From: Agrypnia vestita | Taxonomy: Eukaryota > Arthropoda > Insecta > Trichoptera > Phryganeidae | Direction: 5' to 3' | Assembly: GCA_016648135.1 (NCBI GenBank) | Contig: JADDOH010010909.1 | Coordinates: 82,858 to 146,857, forward strand | DNA: 64,000 nt | Part shown: piece after piece, positions 44,200-55,239 of the stretch | Layout: every line of letters begins with the position of its first letter | How positions within the stretch are numbered: position 1 is the first letter of the stretch | The notes under the pieces: generated by a model | The model's database searches: none | Told to the model about the DNA's origin: nothing | Seen by the model: the letters and a program-made list of their open reading frames with translations, nothing else | Position numbers and translations under genes: made by a program

Positions 44200-44611
44200 T
44201 GTCACGAGATTCTAAAACAAAAATAACAACACATAATCAAAGTCTTCCGAACAATCAAGCAGATTTTGGAAATAACTCGAAAACACAAAATTATGCCGGA
44301 AGCTTCGAGAACATCGGGTGTTCATAAACGGGCTTTGTGTTCGACAGCCGCAACAAAACCACAGATAAGCCGAATCCGTCTGAATTGACCAGAGACGATA
44401 AACAGACGGAGGAAGATACCAGAGACTACGACGCGAGTGAGGTACCTACGTGCGAAATATTCTCAATCGTGATCAGTGCAATAGAAACGGCGTAATTTGA
44501 AGTGTTCGAGAGATGATCAGTGCGAATTACAAAATAGTTTTATATTAAAGTTTGTAAGCTTCAATTGTTTATAGTGTTCATTTCGTCTCCCACTGCCGCG
44601 AATCCATGACA
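44200..44611. mobile_element. Probable solo LTR (412 bases)
   Basis: Starts TGTCACGAGATTC and ends GAATCCATGACA. The two ends are imperfect inverted repeats with the TG...CA termini of retrovirus-like LTRs. The flanking tetranucleotides ATAC and ATAT could be a mutated 4-base target duplication as in Ty3/gypsy. The 3' half contains an ATATTAAAGTTTGTAAGC poly(A)-signal-like region. No internal coding region lies on either side, so it would be a solo LTR. Confidence 0.5.
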
Positions 44612-45155
44612 ATATTATCAGTATGGTACTTTCAAATTTTCATTTAACTATCAGAAAATGATTATATTATCAGTTGTCCAGAAGATTTCAAAAAAAGATT
44701 GCGTAAATCTACTAAAAAACACCATAAATTAGATTGTCTCATCGTATAATTTTGAGGAACACGCGGAGAAATTTTTTTTATAATATTATTTGAATATTTT
44801 TTTTTTATATTTTACTAAATAAACATCATTAAACATTTTATTAAAATATATTTTTTAAATGTTGGCATTTTGTGACTTAACTTAAACAATTAGATTACCT
44901 ACTCAGCTAACAGCTCCCCTGATTCGAAAACGACTTACATCATTTTATCTTCTTTGCATTCATTTTCTCCCTGTGTGAAATTTTTTTTTAAAATTTGTTT
45001 CATATTGGTTAATTACGCTAATACATTGAATCATGAAAACTTTCATGATACTGTTAAGTGTATTTCTTAACACCATATATAACAATGATATCTATAATTC
45101 ATAACATAAAAATTAAACGTAATGATAATCTGTCATGATTCCATTATATATGTTA

Positions 45156-45745
45156 CTAGCTTAACCGTGCGGCTTTTTTGCGGCGTAGATTTTTAATAAC
45201 TTTTAGTCAAATTTTATAAATTTGCGTATTAACCTTAACATATACGTCGTCACGGACTTTTTATACATTTTTTTGAGTTCTACATCTTCTCTATTGAAAG
45301 TATTTAAATATCTTACTGTTAAGGCAGCGTTCGTAAAAAAACGCATCGCTCGACCATTTTTTCGTCGACTTTAGTTGTAAAATATGTCCCCACGAAAAGC
45401 CCTTATATTTTAACGGGATAATACATAGCCTATGTCCACCCTGAAAGTCTATTCTAAATATTGGCGGAAGAATTTTTGAAATCGGATGAGTAATTTCGGA
45501 GATGACCTCTATTTATTACTTAGTGTAGCTACACTTTGTAAAAGCAGGGCTTAGCTAAGAGGCGAACCATTAATTTACACCTCTCCCGTGATTTTTCACA
45601 GATGTATATTCATGCAAAAAAATAACATCCTGTCACGCAATTGGCGAGCAACCTTCCAGGCGAGCAATTTTCCGCACCGTACCTTCTCCTGTAAAATGTT
45701 TATTCTCCTACATACAAACTTTACCTTTTTATACATTAGTATAGA
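45156..45745 (-). mobile_element. Non-autonomous Helitron
   Basis: Minus strand: 5' end TCTATACTAATGTATAAAAA after an A (45745), matching the Helitron at 8855. The 3' end is CTAG at 45156-45159 before T, with a degraded hairpin (CGCCGC...GCCGCACGG). The interior contains GGGATAATACATAGCCTATG and ATCGGATGAGTAATTTCGGA, phrases typical of arthropod Helitron/LINE-associated repeats. Shares about 330 bases with 56488-56843. Confidence 0.65.
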
Positions 45746-46024
45746 TTGTTGTTAATATTTGTTTGTTTCATTTTCATAAAATTTAATTTTAGTAGTAGTT
45801 GTTTTACTTTGTCTAAATATGTGTTTATATGTTTTACTTTTTCTTAATAAGGCTGCATCCGATCCAAACGTGGGGGCTTCTTCACTTGTCTTGAATTGCC
45901 AGTAATCGTGCTTAATTAAAATAATTTAGTTTAATATAGAAGAAAGAACCATTTTATATTTCTTGAGGGTATGCGATGCATTCAATAATCTGATAAGACT
46001 ATTGGATATTGATCTGTTCGAGTG

Positions 46025-46400
46025 CAGCCACACAAGATTAAGAAAAATTTTGAGGGCTGAATTTTTTTCTACTTAATAATTAAGTCTCTTTTTCTCTTAT
46101 TCATTCTATTTGTACTATTTTCAACATGCCTATGTTTTTCTGCTAATAAATAAGTCTCTATTTCTTTTGTTTAAATTTTTTATTCTTTATTTTTGTATAA
46201 TTCTTAACATGCCCAAGTTTTAAGAAAAATTTCGAGTGCAGAATTTTTTTCCTACTTAATAATTAAGTCTCTTTTTCTCTTGTTCATTCTTTTTGTATTA
46301 TTTTTTAACGTGCCTGTGTTTTTCCGCTAATAATTAAGCTTATTTTTATTTTGTTTAAATTTTTTATTCTTTCTTGTTACATAATTTTTAACATGCCTTA
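46025..46400 (+). repeat. AT-rich tandem repeat in a LINE tail
   Basis: The unit TACTTAATAATTAAGTCTCT...TTTAACATGCC recurs at about 85- to 180-base spacing, at least four partial copies. It precedes the LINE-like 3' end at 46400-46607. Confidence 0.6.
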
Positions 46401-46607
46401 GTTTAATTCATAAATATTTATCATTACTAACATATTTCTAAATGTGGAGACCTGTAATTGGCCATCTGTATTATATCAATGTTTTCTATGCTTCTTTGTT
46501 GTGCTGTTGGTCTTCCATGAATATTAAATAAATAAATAAATAAATGAATAAATAAATAAATAAATAAATAAATAAAAAATAAAATAAAATAAATAAATAA
46601 ATAAAGA
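46400..46607 (+). repeat. LINE-like 3' end with (AAAT)n tail
   Basis: CTGTTGGTCTTCCATGAATA followed by an (AAAT)n run at 46527-46605. The position and form resemble the GTTTCCCATAAATAAATAAA end of the LINE at 63035. No coding part remains. Confidence 0.55.
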
Positions 46608-46679
46608 TGATGAATATCACCGCTGGCGCTGGTTACATGGTACATTACATATTCTTTACGATCAGAATACGTTGAGTCA

Positions 46680-46960
46680 AAAGAGTAACCGATTTCGTGT
46701 CATTTGATTTAGGGGCTGCTTTTTGCGAACTCGCCGCGCGGGGGGCGCGGGGGTGGGGGGGCGGGCGGCAAACAATGCTGCAGGCTTTACGGCATAATGG
46801 AAAAACGGAAATAAAAGTTCTGCTCGAACATTATATACATCGGGACCATAAAACATCGCCCGAAATCCGAAATGAAATATGCCCGCGGAGCGGAGCCAAT
46901 GTGCCATTTAAGAAAAATTACGATTCGGCCGTTTTCTAAAGCTGTTCGATTTTACGTATT
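46680..46960. other. GC-rich patch, no gene called
   Basis: Strongly G-rich stretch at 46730-46765 followed by a less AT-rich 200 bases. Open frames exist on both strands but are composition-driven. Possibly a conserved non-coding or promoter segment. Confidence 0.3.
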
Positions 46961-47509
46961 TTTTTATGCGGCTTCCGTTTGTCGTCAAGGTGGTGTCCGC
47001 AGCATCCAATATTGCGGTACGCTCATTTATCTGGTGAAGACGTATGTGACATTCTGGGCAGTGGAACCACTTTCTAAGGTTGCTTCTAGGATAAGCACTA
47101 CCTTCGTCACAGTTGCCTTCTATCCTCGCCCGCTATCTGATGAGATGTAAGAGGTAACATTTTTTATTATAAAGGGGTCCAAGGTGTGTTTGGAGGGTTG
47201 GTAAAGTTACCGCGTTGGTAGATTGAGAATCACCAATACGGTAGTTAAACGAAGAATTTTCACCCTATCTATAGAATCTTCTGGTGTTCCGTTCGATTCC
47301 AAATTCGTAGAATATATCGCGTGATGTATGCAAGTGTGGCAAGCGTATAAGAGAGGCAGTACAGAAATAATATGCACAGTCTAATACACTGAATTTATTG
47401 TATATTTGGCAGTAACTAGAAGTTCACAATTTGCTTCGGTTATCTGGTTTTAGACATACTGACTATATAACCAACCCATCGAGGCAGATATATTTTTACT
47501 AATAATACA

Positions 47510-47700
47510 TATTCTAAATCGGGCTTTAACATAATGTGAACAACTAAGTGTTCAAATAGTATAGCTATCTAAGTAGGTACATAAGAAAATTACAAAAAAA
47601 ATAGAGAATACCTGTCAACAATATAAATGCTATAATTAATAAGTACTTAAGAAAATAACATATGAAAGAATATTAGCAAGATAAATACACTTAATAATAG
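47510..47700 (-). repeat. Interspersed repeat, inverted partner of 50765-50935
   Basis: The plus strand AAGTGTTCAAATAGTATAGCTATCTAAGTA and following ACATAAGAAAATTACAAAAA are found inverted at 50765-50935 in the same order (CTTAGATAGCTGTGCCATTTGAACACTT). Confidence 0.5.
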
Positions 47701-48416
47701 ATTAAGTTTTTAGGCCAACTATAAAATAGATATTAAGGAGATTTGTCTTTTATATATTTATAGTTTAGTTAGTATATCGACTATAGAGTATTAAATATAT
47801 CGAGAGAACTGCATCGCATACCTAGCTGAATCTGTATATAATCTAATTCATAATATAGTTAGTGCACTAGATACCTACATAAAATTGCTCGCGCTGTCAT
47901 GAAACCGACCGCCCAGGTACTCTGTATGTAATTATTTATAATAACTCAGGCGAGTCCAACATGCCGCTAATAATTTTATACAGACAAATTAAATATACTA
48001 CTTTCATAGTCGTACCTTGCCAGAGCCCTGGTGTTTTCGAAGGTATACAAGACAGATTTGTACACCATATTGGTGTATTTTAAACCATGGTTAGTAGATC
48101 TCTAACGTTATAATACTAATAAAGAAAACATATTTACCGAACACAAAACTCATTAGCTATGTTGTAATTACGATTACTTACATGAAATTATAATTACTAA
48201 GTCAAAGGGAAGTATTTAAGCATTTCCTTTGAATTTAAAGTAAAAGCCAAAATCACCAAGCGAAATACTTAGAAATCTAAGTTGTTTTCACATTTTGACA
48301 CTTTGCAAGTTTCGGGGATCTTAAAGTTCAAAGACTCGGAACGATAATAATATATAATTCAGAGACACGCTGCCGTAGCGAAAAGTCATTCGCAAACACT
48401 TTAATTGAATGGCTAA

Positions 48417-48486
48417 AAAGTTGGAGAAATAGTTAATTGAATATGCCAATAAAGTTGGAGAAATAGTTAATTGAATATGCCAATAA
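48417..48486 (+). repeat. Two-copy tandem repeat, 34-base unit
   Basis: GTTGGAGAAATAGTTAATTG and ATATGCCAATAAA repeat at a spacing of exactly 34 bases. Confidence 0.85.
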
Positions 48487-48668
48487 ACTTGGCGAGATAC
48501 AGGAGGTTTCGGAGAACTAATTAAAATAAAGTTAAGCGATTCAGTTAATCGAGCACCAGAAGAATTTTCCAGGTTTAAAAAATAGCGGTACATTGCTGTT
48601 TATCTTTTGATTTAAATATTATAAAAAACTATTAATTAAAAAAATATTTACAAATTTTGTACAAACAA

Positions 48669-49056
48669 CGTTTGTAGACGAGCCACAAAATTTCCCTTGG
48701 GTCTTAAAAACCTGGAATACGCGAAAAGGCTGAGAGTATTGAAACTGCCCACTCTTCAGGAGCGACGAGCAAGAGGTGACCTCATCGAGACGTTCAAGAT
48801 TCTATCGGGCTACTACAATACTCCTAATATGACAGATATGTTTGCATTTAACACTAATGTGGGCCTTCGAGGACATCACCTGAAGTTGAACAAGTCTCGG
48901 TTCTCGTGTAACCCAAGAAAGCATGCATTAAGCAATAGAGTGGTCAATATGTGGAACAGTTTGCCTGAGGGCGTTGTGTCTGCAGCCAGTGTCAACCAAT
49001 TTAAGAATAGGCTGGATACTCAAATGAGAGACAGTGATATGGGCCTATCAGCTTAA
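48669..49056 (+). pseudogene. LINE RT C-terminal domain (CR1/Jockey-like), open frame
   Basis: One frame open for about 129 codons to a TAA at 49054-49056. It reads VCRRATKFPLGLKNLEYAKR, then LKLPTLQERRARGDLIETFK, GHHLKLNKSRF and RVVNMWNSLPEGVVSAASVN with NQFKNRLD at the end. This is the standard C-terminus after the RT fingers and palm in many metazoan CR1/Jockey-type LINEs (RRATK, LE.RR.RGDLIE.FKI, NR...W..LP..V..A.S...FK..LD). There are no stops, so the insertion is fairly young, but the RT catalytic part is cut off at the 5' side. A microsatellite tail follows. Confidence 0.85.
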
Positions 49057-49072
49057 ACTGCCTGCCCATTAT

Positions 49073-49073
49073 C

Positions 49074-49106
<33 letters not shown>
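49073..49106 (+). repeat. (AAT)n microsatellite tail of LINE
   Basis: CAATAATAATAATAATAATA run immediately after the LINE 3' UTR (CTGCCTGCCCATTATC). CR1/RTE-type LINEs characteristically end in such short repeats. Confidence 0.8.
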
Positions 49107-49107
<1 letters not shown>

Positions 49108-49109
49108 CG

Positions 49110-50680
49110 TCGATACTTTTCATCGATCAACTATTTCGTTATATGTAACAAATTGCGCTCACATAATATTGTTCCCTTAGAAGTCTGGTGAAGTGGTGAA
49201 GAAGAAGAAGGCCCACACTGATGCACTTACACTAACTTTATAGTATACTTTATAGTTAATTTTTATTTATAATTAATGTCAGAGAGATAGAGAATATGCG
49301 TAAAACAAATATGCCTAGGCGGCAGATGCAACAAGGATTTGGGGTAAGGAAAAAGGAACATACGTATATGTATAGTTTGGTACCAAACAATAGGTATCTA
49401 CAGCTTGATTATATATTTTTGTTTTTGATTATGTATATACTTCCAATTTTAATGTTAGTATATTATTGATGGATTTGGCGTTAACGTTGTAGAGATTACT
49501 CACGATGATTATTATACTGGGTGAAAAACATAAATTTTGTTATCTCTAAATGAGTTTAATAATTATTATTATATATTTTACTACTCAAGGTTGGAGAATA
49601 TCAGAAATATGAGATTATAATTAATCTCGTGTAGAGATAACATAGGTAACTTTTCACCCAATTTAGTTTTTGTATATGTTGTATCCTGACAAAGGGTCCA
49701 TTGGCTCCGAAACAAGTTAATCATTCAATAAATAGTGGTTTTATACAAGGTGTTTTCTCTTTATTAATCTTAATAACATTTGAATTATCACGGAAGCCTA
49801 CTAGACGTATTATTACCAGACGGGAGCTCAATCCACCACTTTATGATGATTCAAATTATTTTTATTGCAAAATGTCTGGTTTTGCTCTGATGTACTCATT
49901 TATGTAACCAATATCTAAGAGAATAATGTAAACACTTGCAAACAAGCACGCCAGATATCTGGACATGTGGAGCGGTTATAAATAATCATTTTTCATGATG
50001 ATCTAAAGCACGTAACATTAAAAAACACTTAAGTATACCAACCTACTCTGAAAAAAAAATACATCGTTATTTTGGTGATTGTTACCCCAACACTAAAAAA
50101 AAGACGGGACATTTAAGACTTAAGACTTGCAATTTTAGATGAGACTTTTGGAAAATAGTCGTGAATCTACGTAGTCTAATTAGTGTAAGTACATGTTGAG
50201 TGAGGGGAATGTGGCGTATATGGGATTCATAAATACTTTAAAACCCAAGACAAGAAGCAGAAATTGTATCCTGTGTTATTAGTCCTACATACACGATGGT
50301 ACAATACCACTTTTCAGTACCCAACAGTTATGCAACAATGTCATATAAATCATTTTAAATTAAAATAGGTACATCAATATTTTGTTATATATTCATGGAC
50401 TGTAATGTTGGGCCTCCACGATGTCTGAGTGTTCTTGAAAAAGGCCTGTCCTTTTGATGACGAAGAGATATTTATATCATCACGTCACATAAACCATCAT
50501 TGCAACCGGAGTTTTGTTTAAAATGTAAGTTTTTGATGAATATTATACAAAATAGGTACTAATATTATTTTAAAAGTTCGTGAAAATCAATTTCACACAC
50601 ATCCATTATTTTTTCATCCAGAGTTCAAATACTAAAGTAAAGTGAATATTTTCCTAAATATGATATTATTCTTCTGGTTT
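49110..50680. other. Spacer with one hammerhead relic
   Basis: Apart from the hammerhead-like motif at 49682-49722, I see no genes. Two GTTATCTCTA.. words near 49540 and 49625 face each other (inverted), suggesting a small foldback around 49500-49660. Confidence 0.35.
49682..49722 (+). other. Decayed hammerhead-like motif, family 4
   Basis: CTGACAA (G8 to A), helix II GGGTCC/GGCTCC with loop ATT, GAAAC, AACAAGTT. It is followed by AATAAATAGTGGTTTTATAC as in the family 4 units at 61263-61410. Confidence 0.5.
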
Positions 50681-50720
50681 GTGTCTTCTGGGGTACTATG
50701 CCGTGTTATTACGGCCTTTC

Positions 50721-50755
50721 TGGCCGACGTTTCGGATCCCATTGCAGGGTCCATT
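50721..50755 (-). other. Hammerhead 3' half only, family 1
   Basis: Minus strand: GGACCC/GGGATCC helix II, GAAA, ACGTC and GGCC are intact, but the CTGATGA box is replaced by unrelated sequence (junction at 50755). It shows the original cleavage site of the family, which is lost in the 42831 copy. Confidence 0.6.
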
Positions 50756-51574
50756 AAGTAGGTTAAGTATCATTCCATCCTTTTATTCTTATGTAATTAT
50801 TTATTACTTATTGTGTTTATATTCTTGATATTCTTTCATTTTTTGTAATTTTATTTTTATATACTTAGATAGCTGTGCCATTTGAACACTTTCTGTTTCA
50901 TATTAAGTATAAGTTCAATTCAGGGCGCGTATTATTAAATAAATAAACAATGAGTCTTATAATTCCTGATTTAATACGCAGTGTTCCGCTTATTTAACAG
51001 ATTATATCGATCCGCAAACCGTATCTAACCATTTTTTATGTTTATTGTGTTAACTATGTGGTTGAATAAAATAATTTATTTTAAAAAAACTAACAATCTT
51101 AGTATATTGAATGTTTTTAACGTCTACTTGACTTGATTTTCTTCAGGACGGGCGCACGAAATTTTTAACATGTTTATACCTCCGTCCTGAAAAACATAAA
51201 GTGTTGTTAAAAACTGGTGTACCCACCCACGTCAAAAATGATCAATGTTGGTCATAAAAAAATACTTATTTATTTTAAAATTTATAACCATTATTAACTT
51301 GCAACGAAAACAGCGTTTTTTAATTGATAATGACAAAAAATTTCCCTGCAATATGTTAGAACTCGGGCAGGCAGTTTATACAGGATCGCCACTGAAAAAT
51401 TGAATGATATAAAGTATAAGATAAAAGTATTGTAATTAAAAAAAGAAAATAAATAGGAAAAAACTAGTCCACCTCAGAAACCCTAGTGAAGAGGACTAAG
51501 AAAAAAACCACTTATCGTACTTACTATTATAATGTATATGTATACTTGTATCTAAATAGAAGCCAATAAAAAAA

Positions 51575-51895
51575 CTAACCCATAAAAACCAAGTTTTTAC
51601 AATACTCCCTTTCTCATTTTCGGGTTTCGTGTCTACCAGATGCATCGGAGTATTTTCATACAACTTATTCAGTTGGATGAAAAAACCATTAAAAATTTGA
51701 AAAATCCAAAATTATACTGTAATTTTTTTTTTTTAACGAAAATTTGATAGATCTTCTTGATCATCGCCACGAGTCTGCTTGCAAAGTTTCACCTCGATTG
51801 GATCACAGGAAAAGGGTTTAAAATCGATCCAAAATTTTTTCGTCAGACAAGCAAGCAATCAGACGCCACGAGTCAAAAAAAAGGGAGTAAAAAAA
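51575..51895 (+). repeat. Family A TIR repeat
   Basis: Plus-strand copy with both ends (TTTTACAATACTCCCTTTCT and AAAAAAAAGGGAGTAAAAAA) and ACCCATAAAAACCAAG just outside. The middle contains CATCGCCACGAGTCTGCTTG. Confidence 0.7.
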
Positions 51896-52621
51896 ATACT
51901 TTTACAAACACAAGTTTTTTTAAAATTATTAATGTATTTTGAAATAATAATTCATGGATATTTTTCAGTATAATGTGTGAAAAACAATAAATATCATTCT
52001 CTCAAATGAGCCCCATTCTCATGTTCATAAATACGGCCTTTTTCCGCAGCATTTTCCATGACCTTACGCAAGGTCCTAAAAGTCGGATTCCGGCTCGAAT
52101 GTTCTCATTAAGTTCTCGAATTTTTCAAGGTTTATTATGTAAACCCGCTCATTCAAATAGCACCTCAAAAAAAGACTGGAGCGGTCAAATCAGGTGAACA
52201 CGAAGGCCAAATTTGTTCAGAACCTTAGAATAATTATTTCACTGAAAATTTCTCACAGGGGAGTCATTCGTACCCTGGCAGAATGAGTAGTGGGGTGTTA
52301 TTGGAAACATACTTCCTGTTTATCTTCCACCACGTAAAACAATTCAATAAGTCAATTGTCCTTTACAGGTTCTTCTTGGATGTTCTTCCCCATTTTCAGA
52401 GAAATAGAGGCCAATAACTTTAAAGGGCATAAACACCACACTAAACAGAGTATTTTTGGGGACGTAAAAAATAATGCTGATAAATCATGCTAATAAATAA
52501 TGCTGATGTAATAAATAATTCCTTGGGATTCTCTCCTAAATCTGCAGTTTTAAGTTAATCTGCGAGCCATTAGGTACCAAATCATGTTATCGCTATGACG
52601 TTAAAATGTTACTGGTATTTT

Positions 52622-52925
52622 TACTTCCTTTCTTTTAACTCGTGGCGTCTGTTTGCTTGATGAAAAAACTTTGGATCGATTTTTAACCCTTTTCCCGTGA
52701 TCCAATCGAGCTGAAACTTTGCAAGCATTCTCGTGGCGACGATCAAGAAGATCTATCAAATTGTCGTTAAAAAATAATAATAATTATAGTATAATTTTGG
52801 ATTTTTCTAATTTTTAATGGTTTTTTCATACAAGTTGTATGGAGATTTCGACGCATAAGGTGGACACGAAACCCAAAAATGAGAAAGGTAGTATTGTAAA
52901 AACTTCGTTTTTATGGGTTAATTTT
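52622..52925 (-). repeat. Family A TIR repeat
   Basis: Minus-strand copy with both ends: ACTTCCTTTCTTTTAACTCG at the left and GAGAAAGGTAGTATTGTAAA at the right. It sits about 730 bases from the previous copy in the opposite direction. Confidence 0.7.
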
Positions 52926-53154
52926 TTTCTGAGTTAGAATACTTTCTATCTTTCGCTGGGATAGAAAAACTCAATGAGTTTTACTCTTTACTGGACATTA
53001 TATGTAGCAATTTCGATCCGCAATGAATGCTCTATAATTCACAAAAAAAAAAAAAATTAAAAACTTATGTTATTTTTAGAGTGTGGTAAATTTTTTAAGA
53101 ACACTATCCTGGATTTTGTACCCACTAGAATCATCATTATTTTAGATCAATTCA

Positions 53155-53320
53155 ATTATAGAAGTCTCACAGAGTGATCTGATCACGTAAGCCAGAATTA
53201 AGACAGGTCGTACTTATACCTTGTAGACTCCCAAAAAATGAATTTCATCCATATTTTCCCAAATGAATAACTTCGTCTCTGTGAGGCATCTACAATTCAC
53301 CTTTATTAAAAAGTTATGAT
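53155..53320 (+). repeat. Family B repeat (partial)
   Basis: TATAGAAGTCTCACAGAG at the left and CTTCGTCTCTGTGAGGCATC at the right, with a shortened middle. Confidence 0.45.
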
Positions 53321-53581
53321 GTTTTTATTATGACCTTTCAGTCATTCAGTGGCCACGCCTGCCTAGTGCAATTTTTTTATGTTCGTTTATTCCGCTGTTG
53401 GAAGCGGGTCTATTTTCTCTCCCGGGGGTCCAGTAATTTCTAAGGCCAGTTTAAAAACACAAAACGTCACGTATGCAGAAGCCAGTTTCCAACTAATTAA
53501 GCGAACTACATTTGCTGCTTGTGGTCCCATTGTGTTTAGTTGGAACAATAGATTCATAATTCGCTTTGTCCATTGTTCCAG

Positions 53582-53802
53582 GACATTGGAGATAACGACA
53601 GCTATGTGTACAAGCGATCGGCGGACGGCGGGGCGAACGACGTCATCAGACGAGAGCTCACTTCGGCGGAGATGGATGCGGCGGAGGTCAGGATGGAAGC
53701 GAGGAGGAGGTACCTGGAGAGAGAGTGCAACAACCTCCCGAGCGGGATATCCAGTCCCAACGCTTGGGAATATCTCATCAATCGGCAATACCATCTCATC
53801 TG
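53582..53802 (+). CDS. Internal exon, probable carbohydrate sulfotransferase (CHST11/14-like)
   Basis: A 221-base exon with a pyrimidine-rich acceptor (TTTGTCCATTGTTCCAG) and a strong donor (gtaagt after 53802). It starts in phase 0 and ends after two bases of a codon. GC is far higher than the surroundings, as in host coding DNA. The 73 codons include DNDSYVYKRSADGG, then a charged helix (ELTSAEMDAAEVRMEARRRY), then NAWEYLINRQYHLI. In insect Golgi sulfotransferases of the Sulfotransfer_2 family, the pattern NAWE.L.N..Y.L.WCNVFKA.STSW leads into the PAPS-binding loop. Here the exon ends just before that loop, which would be in the next exon. The preceding helix would be the stem. No other exon of the gene is visible in the window, so introns are long. 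Family is a strong inference, not proven. Confidence 0.6.
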
Positions 53803-53945
53803 GTAAGTTTTTCTCAATATTATTCATCAACTTCTTCTAGTGCCCTGTCCGTTTAACCACAATATACCCAGAACAGTAGTTTATCTCCGGCCTGTCGGCG
53901 AGTTATTAGCCTACTCTTGCATTGACGCTAGGTTTGTCACTTTAC

Positions 53946-53978
53946 TTTTACTCTCTTTCTTTTAACTCGTAGCGTCTG
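53946..53978 (-). repeat. Family A end fragment
   Basis: CTCTCTTTCTTTTAACTCGT and AGCGTCTGCA only: the terminal 30 bases of a family A copy. Confidence 0.55.
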
Positions 53979-54455
53979 CACTTAAATTGCAAGAACGCTG
54001 ATTAACATCAACGTAAACTTTTAAAAACTCAGTCTTTGTGATAATCAACACACCTTTTTAGTAAAGCACCACAAACATAAAGAAGGCATTTTTTTCAGGA
54101 AGCGCATTTTTTTCTAAAGCGGCGGCTGCGAGCGCGAATGGCACCGAAGGCACGGTCCTTACTGCCGCCGCCTTGTGCCCCCATATTCTATGTCAATGTA
54201 TGCGTCACAGTGCGTGCGTACACGGCGCCGAGCACGCACGCACACATTCTAATGGGTATCGGCCAGTTTGTACGAAGACGTATTACTGTTCTTAGTATAC
54301 TGTGGTTTAACGGACTTAGGCTATCATCACTTAATTTACTGCGGCCCTGCACAGCTCCACAGCAGATTGGTCATGATGATCTTCTTCTTCCAGGGCTCCG
54401 ACTTCCGGCAATCTTTCTCTACTGTATTCTCTGGGATATTCTGCCTGACCTCTCT

Positions 54456-54498
54456 GATCGACTTTTTGGATCCCGTCGCAGGGTCAATCATCAGGGCT
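54456..54498 (-). other. Decayed hammerhead, family 1
   Basis: Minus strand: CTGATGA (54488-54494) is intact, but GAAA has become AAAA (G12 lost) and helix II carries mismatches. Inactive. Confidence 0.55.
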
Positions 54499-54603
54499 GT
54501 TGTGATGAATATGTGTTGACGTTAAGATGCTGTATTGGCTTGCAATACCGTATCGAAATGAGATAATGTCGGTACGGTATTGCAAACACATAGTCATCAC
54601 ATC

Positions 54604-54632
54604 AGCCCTGATGAAGGACTTCGCAATGGGAC
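54604..54632 (+). other. Hammerhead 5' half only, family 1
   Basis: GCC, CTGATGA, A, GGACTTCGCAATGGGACC and then unrelated sequence where GAAA should be. Truncated. Confidence 0.45.
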
Positions 54633-55239
54633 CATCTTAAGTGTTGCCAATATTGAGACAACTCTTCTGTTCCAGGGATAATACCAACACTACAATAGAT
54701 CTAGAAACACTACAATATTTAAAAGATGATGACAATAGTTTAAATTCCTTGAAGAGATATCCTACTGTGAAAAAACTTTTGCTCAAAATAATACTTCTCT
54801 ACCAAGTTTCGCTCCTGTTGAGTGAATATTTTCATTTGGTGGAATGATAATGAGACCACATAGACGGAACATGAAAAATAAACTGTTTGAACAAATATTA
54901 GTGTTAAAATCAGCGAAATAAATGACTTGAAAAAACTTAACTAGCTAAAGGTATTTCATTTTTAAAAGTATTTGGTATTTGCATTTTGAATTTAGGTAAA
55001 TACTTTTAATAAACTATTTTGCACATCTCTGCCCAAACCTATATATAAAAGCTATACTATTATAGTTGTTGATTCTAAATATGTACGATATGCAAATGTA
55101 GTATAACATATAGAAAACACTATATAAGAAAAAATAAAAAGAAATTAAACGAAATGTCAATTTTCGTTTTAGAATAATCCTTCCAACTCCTGTCAAAATT
55201 TATTTTTGACATGAGCCAGCGCAGTACGATTTTCTTAAA

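Larger units (their letters stand above)
54430..54640. mobile_element. PLE terminal repeat pieces, inverted
   Basis: Contains the minus-strand hammerhead relic at 54456-54498, then TTGGCTTGCAATACCGTATC and its inverted form GGTACGGTATTGCAA, then a plus-strand CTGATGA remnant at 54608-54614. These are two terminal repeats of the family 1 PLE in opposite orientation with the coding part lost. Confidence 0.55.

Noticed and set aside
46427..46645. ORF of repeated FIYL residues.
   Set aside because: Translation of the (AAAT)n LINE tail.
53387..53830. Long minus-strand ORF of 147 codons opposite the sulfotransferase exon.
   Set aside because: The plus strand has clean splice sites and a family-like peptide; the antisense frame is open only because of the GC-rich codon composition.
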